DNA of 5,733 nt, taken from positions 1 through 5,733 of the forward strand of contig CALGTB010000175.1 of assembly GCA_937902285.1 (NCBI GenBank). The letters are read 5' to 3'. The position numbers and the translations under genes were made by a program. How positions within the stretch are numbered: position 1 is the stretch's first letter; every line of letters begins with the position of its first letter. This document shows, one piece after another, positions 1 to 5,562 of this stretch. The stretch is from an uncultured Actinomycetes bacterium. Its GTDB lineage: Bacteria > Actinomycetota > Actinomycetes > S36-B12. The notes below the pieces were generated by a model. That model searched no databases. It saw only the letters and a program-made list of their open reading frames with translations, and was not told the DNA's origin.

Positions 1-483
1 GCGGTGCCCGCAACCCCGACGCCCGCCCCTGCCCCGGCTCCCGCGCCGGCACCAGGTCCTGCCCCAGCACCGGTCCCCGCGACGAAGACGATCTATGTCT
101 GCCCGGCCGGGTTCCCGGAGACCAGCGCCGGGGTGTGCGAGAAGACCACCGCCTACACGTTCCACACCGTCACGCAGACCTCGCCGCTGACCTACCACGG
201 GGAGTTCGTGGAGACGTCCCGCACGTACCGAGACTGGGGCACCGACTGGTCGGGAACCACCTGCCCGTACGGGGGCACCATGCACGACGGCCACTGCCTG
301 GGCTGGGACATCCAGGGCTACACCCAGCAGGTCAAGGACGCCCCGCCCGCCGGATGGCTCGACAACGGCAGCACCTACATCAAGGACGTCCCCGTCAAGG
401 ACACGCTGCCCGCCGGGTACGCCGACAACGGCACCGCCTGGGTGCAGACCACCGCGAAGGTCGCCACCGTCGTTCCGGCCTGA
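1..483 (+). CDS. C-terminal part of a Pro-Ala-rich, cysteine-paired probable exported protein (5' end outside window)
   Basis: The frame is open from base 1, so the true start probably lies upstream; a GTG at position 4 is available but would begin inside the linker. Numbering from base 1, residues 3-27 form a Pro-Ala repeat typical of extended linkers in exported or wall-spanning actinobacterial proteins. Two cysteine pairs follow with similar spacing: C34-PAG...C46 and C88-PYGG...C99, each a CPxG...C unit that could close a small disulfide loop. Residues 111-131 and 132-152 are a 21-residue tandem repeat with the pattern VKDxxPAGxxDNG[ST], and the chain ends soon after at A160. There is no membrane segment in the visible part. 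A strong terminator follows 6 bases after the stop. I do not recognise the family. Disulfides and export are inferred from composition; the signal peptide that would prove export is not in view. Confidence 0.75.
   Translation, partial: AVPATPTPAPAPAPAPAPGPAPAPVPATKTIYVCPAGFPETSAGVCEKTTAYTFHTVTQTSPLTYHGEFVETSRTYRDWGTDWSGTTCPYGGTMHDGHCLGWDIQGYTQQVKDAPPAGWLDNGSTYIKDVPVKDTLPAGYADNGTAWVQTTAKVATVVPA
331..456 (+). repeat. In-frame tandem repeat, 2 x 63 bp (21 residues)
   Basis: Bases 331-393 and 394-456 encode two adjacent 21-residue units sharing VKD, PAG, DNG and a following Ser/Thr at identical offsets. The two copies have diverged at the other positions, so this is an old protein-level repeat rather than a recent DNA duplication. 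A further KV at the C-terminus may start a degenerate third copy. Confidence 0.7.
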
Positions 484-489
484 CGTCGG

Positions 490-524
490 CAGTGGTGTCC
501 GGGTGTCACACCCGGGCACCACTG
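490..524 (+). terminator. Intrinsic terminator after the exported-protein gene
   Basis: The arms 490-505 and 509-524 pair over 16 bp with only one G-T wobble (498 with 516) and leave a 3-base loop (506-508). The stem begins 6 bases after the TGA at 481-483. A moderately T-rich stretch, TTCACCTTGTTTA, follows at 525-537. This is the strongest hairpin I found in the window. It should separate the upstream gene from the membrane pair, which would then need its own promoter. Because the stem is nearly symmetric it could also work on the other strand, but no - strand gene ends here. Confidence 0.88.
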
Positions 525-583
525 TTCACCTTGTTTAGGTATTTCGTAGGTCCTCTCGAATCAGGGGGACCCATCGCGGACGC

Positions 584-593
584 AGGGAGAGGG
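584..593 (+). promoter_or_regulatory. Ribosome binding site fixing the start of the 61-residue membrane peptide
   Basis: AGGGAGAGGG lies just before the ATG at 597, with the GGAG core (586-589) 7 bases from the start. It matters because the reading frame stays open far upstream, so this site is the main evidence for starting at 597. No clear -35/-10 pair could be picked in 525-580. Confidence 0.75.
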
Positions 594-596
594 ACA

Positions 597-782
597 ATGC
601 CGATCTTCATCATCGTGGCGAGTGTGTTCGCCGTTGTCTGTACAGCGGGGCTGGCGCTGCCAGTCATCGTCCTCGTCATCGTGGCCTTCGCGTGCCGACG
701 CCCCCCGGAAATCCACGACCCGTGGGCCATCGCGACACTGCCGAGCCGGCGCGGCATCCCCGTCGCCGTCGTCGTGCAGTGA
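597..782 (+). CDS. Small hydrophobic membrane peptide, 61 residues, unknown function
   Basis: The ATG at 597 is preceded by a good Shine-Dalgarno sequence. Residues 3-33 are almost entirely hydrophobic (Ile, Val, Ala, Leu, Phe), long enough for one long or two very short membrane passes, with a Pro near the middle. Arg-Arg follows at the end of this stretch, and a polar tail rich in Pro and Arg makes up residues 34-61. By the positive-inside rule the tail is probably cytoplasmic. The stop TGA (780-782) overlaps the GTG start of the next gene (779-781), so the two products are probably made together by translational coupling and may form a complex. I do not recognise a family. A longer in-frame extension exists but lies antisense to nothing and overlaps the upstream gene and the terminator, so it is not credible. 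Confidence 0.7.
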   Translation: MPIFIIVASVFAVVCTAGLALPVIVLVIVAFACRRPPEIHDPWAIATLPSRRGIPVAVVVQ

Positions 783-1528
783 CCGACGATGAGGACTCCC
801 CGCTGACCGAGGTTGAGGCGGCACGGTTCGATGACATCGTCGGACGTGAATGGCCCCGTGCTGACCTCGGCGAAGCAGCGCCGAGCGACTGCCTGAGCGC
901 TCTGGCCCTCGAGACCGCCGGGCCTGCACCGGGGCACATCACGGTCTACCGGCCCCGCCGGCCCCCTCCACTGCTCGCGGTGGTCGGCCTCATCACGCTC
1001 GGCGCGACCCTAGCGGCGACGCGGCACTGGGGGTTGGCTGCCCTCAACGCAACAGTTGATCGGACGCTGTCCACTGCTATGCGTGTCGACGCGGCCCACA
1101 TGGTCGCTCTGGTCGGTGGCGCGGCTGGCGTCGGCGTCGCAGTGTCAATCACGATGTTCGGCGCTTGGGTGGTGGCGTATGCGCGCTATCGCCTGCGCCG
1201 ATCGGCCTTGCGCATCGCGCTCACCCGCACCGTACCCCCCGTAGAGCGCCGCATCCGCCCGCCAAGCATCGCGACGGCCCTGGCGTGGACGGGGACTCTC
1301 GTCGGCGTCACCATCGCCGCTGGATGGTGGCTCCCGAACCAGCTCGCTCTGCTCGCCGCCGGTCGATCGGCGGAACTCGAGCAGCACCTCACCGAGCAGC
1401 TGACTCTGGCAGGGATCGCGTGGTCCGGCATCGCCGTGGCGTGCATGACCGGCCTGACCGCGTGGGTCTGTCGCGAGGGTCGCCACCAGATCCGGGTGAC
1501 GGCGAATCGATCCCGCACTAACGCCTGA
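779..1528 (+). CDS. Polytopic membrane protein with about four membrane segments, unknown function
   Basis: I start this 249-residue protein at the GTG at 779, which shares bases with the stop of the upstream gene. An earlier in-frame start would lie inside that gene, and there is no separate ribosome site, as expected for coupled translation. Residues 1-60 are acidic and then Pro/Arg-rich, and probably cytoplasmic. Hydrophobic segments lie at about 64-81, 109-134, 163-186 and 207-229. A basic loop (about 136-162, with many Arg) sits between segments 2 and 3, and the C-terminal 20 residues are basic, which suggests both ends are inside. No catalytic motif, nucleotide-binding loop or metal site is evident. 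The pairing with a tiny membrane peptide recalls two-component membrane modules such as small regulatory subunits, holin-like pairs or transport accessories, but nothing in the sequence chooses among these. Confidence 0.8.
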   Translation: MTDDEDSPLTEVEAARFDDIVGREWPRADLGEAAPSDCLSALALETAGPAPGHITVYRPRRPPPLLAVVGLITLGATLAATRHWGLAALNATVDRTLSTAMRVDAAHMVALVGGAAGVGVAVSITMFGAWVVAYARYRLRRSALRIALTRTVPPVERRIRPPSIATALAWTGTLVGVTIAAGWWLPNQLALLAAGRSAELEQHLTEQLTLAGIAWSGIAVACMTGLTAWVCREGRHQIRVTANRSRTNA

Positions 1529-1590
1529 GCCTGCGTCGTCGACACCGCACCGCCTTCGGCCCGGACGGAGAGGCATGTTGGGGTGTTGAC

Positions 1591-1624
1591 GGGCGTCCAC
1601 GCGCATCGCACCGGGTGGATGCTC
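1591..1624. terminator. Possible bidirectional hairpin between convergent genes
   Basis: Bases 1591-1600 can pair with 1615-1624 over 10 bp including two G-T wobbles, with a 14-base loop. It lies in the 127-base gap between the stop of the membrane protein (1528) and the stop of the Fic gene (1656), where a shared terminator would be expected. There is no T-run on either side, so it would be one of the U-tail-free hairpins proposed for actinomycetes, or not a terminator at all. A second, 4-bp GGCC stem at 1631-1642 is too weak to count. Confidence 0.3.
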
Positions 1625-1655
1625 GCGAGTGGCCTCGTGGCCCGTTGCCGCTCTG

Positions 1656-2264
1656 TCAGTGACGCGGGTCGGCCAACGACTCCCAGACGATCGTGCGTAG
1701 TCCGCTGTTGTCCCCGCGCATGGCGTCGATGGACGCCTGGATCATGCGGGCAGGGCCGAGGGGTCGCCACACGATCGGGTGTCCCGCATGATCGGACAGA
1801 AGCTCAAGAAAGGCGCGCTGTGCACGGCCGTTGCCCTCGCGAAAGGGGTGAAGCGCGTTCAGGTCTGCCAGGAGGTTAGCCGCCGCGTCGGCGAAAGCCT
1901 CCGCGGTGAGTCCAACGAGCACGTCCTCCGACGCGAGCGCGCTGAAGATGGTCGCGGCGAACGACTCGAGGTGCTGAGGAAGGCAGAACTGGGTCGTGCC
2001 CTTGCCCAGCGTGACCGCGCGAACCTGCCCCGCCCACTCGTAGACATCCTGGAAGACGTGCCGGTGAACAGCCTGCAGATGCGCGAAGTCGAAGCCGCCC
2101 GCACCCGCTCCTGTCGATCGCAGTTCCACCAGGCGGCCCAGCGTCAGGGCACGCTCGACGCGTTCCAACTCCTGAGTGTTCCTGACGTCGAGGCGATTGC
2201 GCAGAACGTCCGTTCCGGGGTAGAGGTAGTCCTCGGGCCGGTCGAACCGATGAGGGCTAGACAC
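1656..2264 (-). CDS. Class I Fic-domain toxin (AMP-transferase)
   Basis: This 202-residue protein carries the complete Fic core HPFREGNGRAQR at residues 139-150 (bases 1815-1850), with catalytic His139, acidic Glu143 for Mg2+ and both arginines (147, 150). Upstream are the family's usual helices, including the LQAVHRHVFQDVYEWAG region (about 63-79) and a flap segment around GTTQFCLP (89-96) that docks target peptides. Fic toxins of the VbhT/FicT kind transfer AMP from ATP to protein hydroxyls, and known class I toxins inactivate DNA gyrase and topoisomerase IV in the cytoplasm. The target here is unknown. No SxxxE[G/N] inhibitory helix is seen in this chain, which makes it class I, dependent on a separate antitoxin. 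The GTG start at 2264 lies inside the end of the antitoxin gene (8-base overlap) with no good ribosome site, so toxin synthesis should depend on antitoxin translation. All catalytic residues are intact. Confidence 0.93.
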   Translation of the reverse strand: MSSPHRFDRPEDYLYPGTDVLRNRLDVRNTQELERVERALTLGRLVELRSTGAGAGGFDFAHLQAVHRHVFQDVYEWAGQVRAVTLGKGTTQFCLPQHLESFAATIFSALASEDVLVGLTAEAFADAAANLLADLNALHPFREGNGRAQRAFLELLSDHAGHPIVWRPLGPARMIQASIDAMRGDNSGLRTIVWESLADPRH

Positions 2265-2556
2265 TCACGAGGCGTCGGTACTCGGCGAAGTCGATGCGGC
2301 CCGCAGCCAGCTCGCGCGCTGCGTCAATCTCGACCTCGCTGGCCGGCATGCCCTCCATGTCCATAGAGCCCACCGCCGACAGCACCACGCGCTCGCGCGC
2401 CGCGGTCAACTGCTCATACTGGTCCAGCGACATCAACACCACCTCCGGCTTGCGGTGAGCACCAGCGAAAACAGCCTCACCGCGCACTACCTGATCAACG
2501 ACCACGGCGAGCCCCTGACGCAACTCGCGCATCGTCAACACTCGCGGAACCGTCAC
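2257..2556 (-). CDS. Antitoxin of the Fic module: Phd/YefM-like N-terminus joined to a VbhA-like inhibitory C-terminus
   Basis: The product is 99 residues from the GTG at 2556 (101 from a TTG at 2562). Residues about 4-53 resemble the Phd/YefM fold: a short strand, a helix with MRELRQGLAVVVDQV, a turn with RGEAVFAGAH, a strand ending in VVLMSLDQYEQL. In that family this half dimerises and binds the operator. Residues 64-69 are SMDMEG (bases 2350-2367), an exact match to the Fic-inhibitory motif [S/T]xxxE[G/N]. The following helix and tail (ARELAAGRIDFAEYRRL) look like the VbhA antitoxin domain. In VbhA-VbhT the motif Glu binds the second arginine of the Fic core and blocks productive ATP binding; here that would be Glu68 with Arg150. 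The order antitoxin-toxin with an 8-base overlap, and a palindrome just upstream, fit an autoregulated operon. The Phd assignment rests on pattern rather than a search. I prefer GTG because a TAGCCT box ends 6 bases before it. Confidence 0.85.
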   Translation of the reverse strand: MTVPRVLTMRELRQGLAVVVDQVVRGEAVFAGAHRKPEVVLMSLDQYEQLTAARERVVLSAVGSMDMEGMPASEVEIDAARELAAGRIDFAEYRRLVSV

Positions 2557-2562
2557 CCCCAA

Positions 2563-2568
2563 AGGCTA
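2563..2568 (-). promoter_or_regulatory. Candidate -10 box for a leaderless antitoxin-toxin transcript
   Basis: On the - strand TAGCCT (TAnnnT) ends 6 bases before the GTG at 2556, which would place the transcription start on or next to that codon. Leaderless mRNAs of this form are common in actinomycetes. No convincing -35 hexamer is present at the expected distance. The box overlaps the end of the palindrome at 2567-2594. Confidence 0.35.
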
Positions 2569-2594
2569 CCACAAATGTGTACACAATCGTGGTA
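2567..2594. promoter_or_regulatory. 28-bp near-perfect palindrome: probable antitoxin operator
   Basis: Twelve of 14 base pairs match about the centre between 2580 and 2581; only 2575/2586 and 2573/2588 fail. The inner 10 bases, TGTGTACACA (2576-2585), are a perfect palindrome and contain TGTACA, the core described for YefM-YoeB operators. It lies 11 bases from the antitoxin GTG and touches the candidate -10 box, so a bound antitoxin would block RNA polymerase. It is also one of the few AT-rich spots in this GC-rich DNA. Confidence 0.78.
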
Positions 2595-2612
2595 AAGAAG
2601 CCTCGGAGAAGG

Positions 2613-2629
2613 TGTGCCGCGACGACACA
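2613..2629. repeat. Short inverted repeat between the methyltransferase and antitoxin genes
   Basis: The arms TGTGCCG (2613-2619) and CGACACA (2623-2629) pair over 7 positions if one G-U wobble is allowed in the - strand transcript, with a 3-base loop. It could be a weak terminator for the methyltransferase mRNA, which stops at 2652, or a second antitoxin site, since the TGTG/CACA ends resemble the main palindrome about 40 bases away. There is no U-run after it. Confidence 0.3.
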
Positions 2630-2651
2630 TTGACCGGGGTTCCATCGCACA

Positions 2652-5375
2652 TCACGCTAGGGGAGGCGCGAACGGGGCGTACGACGGGTCCGCCGCCGCG
2701 GCCGCATTGAGGTCGAAGAGCTTGGCCAGCAGCGCCGGTCGATCGTCGAGGAGGGCCATCGGCAGTCCGTAGCAGGCCATGACTGCGCGATCCAGATCAT
2801 CGTGCGCTGTCCTCAGACCTACAAACGCACCGTCGTCCATCGCGTTGTAGACCGCGGTCAGGCCCTTGCCGAGCGCGGCGCACGCGGCAGCGCGTTCCAC
2901 GACGATGCTCCGCGCAGCGTTCGCCACCGCTTCGCGCTGCGTATCACTCGGGTCCATCGGCCAGGGGAACGTCTCGAAACATGTAGTGGGCGTATAGCGC
3001 AGATCGCCCTTGAGTGTGGACCCATTGGCCCGGGCCCACCAGTCATGGAGACGCGAGGACAAGACACCGAACGAGTAGTCGTCGTCGAAGGCGAAGACTC
3101 CGCACGCGTGAGACGGCGCCCAGGAGGGTTCAGCCCACGACAGGGTGAATCGCTTTCCAGTCAGGCCGCAAATGGCAAAGCGAGGTAAGCCCTCGAGTGT
3201 TCGCCGCATCTCGGGCCTGGCTCTCCAGAAGAGCCACCAAGCCTTCATCTGTGCGGGATCGTGCTCTCTACCCGGCTTGACTCGCTCGGTGACGATTTGC
3301 AGGGCGCGCGGGTACGCCATCGCATCCTGCAACGTGCGCATCCCGAAGTCGATCACCCAGCGACTAGGTCGTTGGTTGAGCGAGTTGACGATGTCGTCCC
3401 CGTTGATGAACGGCCGCACAATCGTTTCATAGTCTCCGGTTGGGTCCGCCGTCAGATCCATGGCCTCGTCTGTATCTAGCACGAACCCCATTCCGCGGGT
3501 GTAGTACCCCACCCAAGCGATGCCCTTGTTGGCTGTCAGCGGTGCGGCAGTCAGGTGCTCAGTCCCGGCAACGAGTGACGGTGTGATGCCATCGACTGTC
3601 CGTCCGTCAAGGAGGTACGGACGAGCCGGAACCGTACCCTTCTGCCAGCAGATGATTGAGACGTGCACTTTCGCGTCACCGGACCACGGCTTGGTGCTGG
3701 TTGCGTCGAAGATCGTGCCGCCGTTGGCCTCGATCCACCCAAGGCTTGCGTCCCGGTTCTTTGCTTGGCTGATGGTGTTCGTGGCGACGAGGCCGGCGCG
3801 CTGACCTTTGACCAGGTGGGAGTGGGCCTTCCGGAAGAAGTAGACGCAGTGGTCCTTGACGCCAACGCCGAACTCGGACTTCAACCATTCGATGTATTCG
3901 TCACCCAGGACGCCCCGCAGTCGCCGATCACCGTGGAACGGCGGGTTGCCGATGATGGCGTCTACGGCGGGCCAATCGGTCTTCAGGCTGTCCGCGCAGA
4001 TGAGGTTGACCAGCGGCTGGAGGGGCAGAGGCGCCTCGGCTGCCCCGTATTGGCGGGCGATCAGTCCGTGGGTCATCCAGAGGGTGGCCTTGGCGATCTC
4101 GACGGCGAACGGGTCGATTTCTATCCCTTGGATGTTCTTCAGGGGATAGCGCGGCAGGACTGGTGGGATCATTCCGGCTTCGGTGTGCAGGTCGGCGATC
4201 CGGTCGTGCAGGCGTCGCTCGAGTTTGCGCAACTCCCGGTATGCGATGGCAAGGAAGTTCGCGCACCCCATCGCCGGGTCGAGGACCGTGAACTTCGTCA
4301 GCTCGCCGAGCAGCCGGATCGCCTTCGTCGGGTCCTCGACAGCCTCGATGCGCTCCGACCACGGGTGGACGATCACGGGGCGGACGATGGACAGGATGTC
4401 TTCCTCGTTCGTGTAGTGCGCCCCGAGCTCCCACCGGTGGTCGTGGCCCAGGCAGCCTTCAAGGAGCGCGCCGAACACTGTGGGGTTTACCCAACGCCAG
4501 TCGTAGGCCGACGCAGCGACCAGGTGGCGCAACTCGTCGGTGTTGAGCGGGACCTCGGGGGTCTCGGCGAACAGCTCCCCGTTGACGTAAGGCACGGCGA
4601 TCGGACGGCCTCGGTTGCGGCGCTCCGGATCGGCGATGTTGAGCCGGCGCAGCAAGTCCGAGATTTCTACGCCGCTACTCCGTGACGGGTCGCCTGCAAG
4701 AGCGCCGATCAAGTTCCCGAAGACCCGTTCCGGCAGCAGGCCGACGTCCTCGGCGAACAGCACCCATACGGCCTGGACGATGAACCGCCGGAGCTCCTCC
4801 GGCGGGGCTGCCTGCCGGTCACGCAGCTGGAAGTACAGGTCGACCATGTGAGCCGCTGCTTCCGTGGTGACCGCGGCGCCGGGTCCGCCGTACACCGGGG
4901 TCCGACCCGCGAGGAACAGGAGTGCCTCAGCTCGGCTGGGCAGCTCCTCGATGGTGAACGTGTCCCGCGGGGCGTTCGGGAAACGGCCGGGCTCCCACAC
5001 CTCGAACGACCGGAAACTGCACAGCACCAGGTACGGCGGCGCAGGTGTGCCGGTAGCCGGGTCGGCGCTGTTGCGCCAGTAGTCCAGCGCCTGGGCCCGG
5101 TGCACGTCGAGGCGATGGGACTCCTTGGGGGCCTTCATCTCCACGATGGCCACACCCGGCCAGTACAGGTCCATGAACCCGGCTCCCGCGTCCCGCACGC
5201 CGAACTCCTCGAACCGCGCGCCGGCAGCCATTGCGGACGGTTCCCCGGTATACGCCGAAACCAGGTCATTCAAGAAGCTCTGCGCCCCGGAGCGCTCCGT
5301 GCCGAAGTAGCTGCCCCACGTCTGCACCAGCCCACGCAGAGCAGTCTCGATCTCGACGAGGCTACGGCTGGTCAC
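2652..5375 (-). CDS. MmeI-family single-chain restriction-modification enzyme (Type IIL/IIG, N6-adenine methyltransferase plus nuclease)
   Basis: From the GTG at 5375 the protein has 907 residues, close to the 919 of MmeI. An N-terminal nuclease motif D69-x9-E79-x-K81 (bases 5133-5171, FMDLYWPGVAIVEMK) falls almost exactly where MmeI has D70-x9-E80xK82. A helical spacer follows. The methyltransferase core has motif X GAHYT (318-322), motif I DPAMGCANF (366-374), an acidic-loop motif GIEIDP (417-422) and motif IV NPPF (477-480), typical of gamma-class N6-adenine enzymes. A target-recognition region covers about 610-800 and closes with the TPTTCFETFPWP signature. Such enzymes methylate one strand of an asymmetric site and cut at a fixed distance to one side, using S-adenosylmethionine and needing no separate restriction subunit. 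The GTG at 5429 would add 18 residues that overlap the upstream ORF; the shorter start matches MmeI numbering and has GGAG/GGGG upstream at 5384-5392. Alternative: a DISARM-type DrmMI methylase, but no DISARM partners are visible. Confidence 0.9.
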   Translation of the reverse strand: MTSRSLVEIETALRGLVQTWGSYFGTERSGAQSFLNDLVSAYTGEPSAMAAGARFEEFGVRDAGAGFMDLYWPGVAIVEMKAPKESHRLDVHRAQALDYWRNSADPATGTPAPPYLVLCSFRSFEVWEPGRFPNAPRDTFTIEELPSRAEALLFLAGRTPVYGGPGAAVTTEAAAHMVDLYFQLRDRQAAPPEELRRFIVQAVWVLFAEDVGLLPERVFGNLIGALAGDPSRSSGVEISDLLRRLNIADPERRNRGRPIAVPYVNGELFAETPEVPLNTDELRHLVAASAYDWRWVNPTVFGALLEGCLGHDHRWELGAHYTNEEDILSIVRPVIVHPWSERIEAVEDPTKAIRLLGELTKFTVLDPAMGCANFLAIAYRELRKLERRLHDRIADLHTEAGMIPPVLPRYPLKNIQGIEIDPFAVEIAKATLWMTHGLIARQYGAAEAPLPLQPLVNLICADSLKTDWPAVDAIIGNPPFHGDRRLRGVLGDEYIEWLKSEFGVGVKDHCVYFFRKAHSHLVKGQRAGLVATNTISQAKNRDASLGWIEANGGTIFDATSTKPWSGDAKVHVSIICWQKGTVPARPYLLDGRTVDGITPSLVAGTEHLTAAPLTANKGIAWVGYYTRGMGFVLDTDEAMDLTADPTGDYETIVRPFINGDDIVNSLNQRPSRWVIDFGMRTLQDAMAYPRALQIVTERVKPGREHDPAQMKAWWLFWRARPEMRRTLEGLPRFAICGLTGKRFTLSWAEPSWAPSHACGVFAFDDDYSFGVLSSRLHDWWARANGSTLKGDLRYTPTTCFETFPWPMDPSDTQREAVANAARSIVVERAAACAALGKGLTAVYNAMDDGAFVGLRTAHDDLDRAVMACYGLPMALLDDRPALLAKLFDLNAAAAADPSYAPFAPPLA

Positions 5376-5562
5376 GTCGCGCACCCCACTCCGGTATCTC
5401 GAACTCAAAACAGCACCGTACCGATCCACGGGTCTCGCTCTCGCGGTCGGCCAGATGCTCAGCCAGCGGGTCGCCCTTCACGAAAGGAGCCCGGCGCTCG
5501 CCGTCGATGACGGTGCGCCTCCGAGCGACCCTGGTGTTGCAGCCGGGGCATTTCCGGGGCAC
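5362..5562 (-). CDS. Possible small cysteine-containing protein, 66 residues, coupled to the methyltransferase
   Basis: From the GTG at 5562 the frame encodes a product beginning MPRKCPGC, the way many small zinc-binding proteins begin, with a basic stretch (RVARRR) and a Cys-Cys near residue 50. The first 45 or so codons have about 87% G/C at third positions by my count, like a real gene here. Its TAG (5362-5364) overlaps the methyltransferase GTG (5375) by 14 bases, as expected for an operon partner. An in-frame ATG at 5646 would give 94 residues, but the added part has only about 60% G/C at third positions and no clear ribosome site. I do not recognise a family. Zinc binding is a guess from one CxxC; a classical zinc ribbon would need a second CxxC, which is absent. 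It could be a chance ORF in the leader of the methyltransferase gene. Confidence 0.4.
   Translation of the reverse strand: MPRKCPGCNTRVARRRTVIDGERRAPFVKGDPLAEHLADRESETRGSVRCCFEFEIPEWGARRDQP

Noticed and set aside
16..81. Pro-Ala coding repeat as a regulatory or structural DNA repeat
   Set aside because: It is explained by the low-complexity Pro-Ala linker of the encoded protein; codon use varies between GCC, GCT, GCG and GCA.
135..596. Upstream extension of the 61-residue membrane peptide frame
   Set aside because: The frame is open but overlaps the exported-protein gene and crosses the terminator hairpin, and its translation is His/Arg/Pro-rich. A strong ribosome site marks 597 as the start.
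1631..1642. GGCC-TCGT-GGCC hairpin as a terminator
   Set aside because: The stem is only 4 bp with no T-run, a pattern expected by chance in this base composition.
1186..1770. - strand ORF of 194 residues continuing past the Fic stop into the membrane protein gene
   Set aside because: It is Arg/Pro/His-rich and antisense to clear membrane segments, so it is a shadow frame.
1779..2366. + strand ORF of 195 residues opposite the Fic and antitoxin genes
   Set aside because: It is antisense to the intact HPFREGNGRAQR motif and the antitoxin end, and is Arg-rich without motifs.
3663..4685. Long + strand ORF (340 residues) inside the restriction-modification gene
   Set aside because: It is fully antisense to the methyltransferase core, where all catalytic motifs read on the - strand. 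Long antisense frames are expected in GC-rich genes, and this one shows no recognisable motif.
4848..5510. + strand ORF of 220 residues opposite the nuclease domain
   Set aside because: It is antisense to the D-x9-ExK region and has a low-complexity Arg/Pro-rich composition typical of shadow frames.
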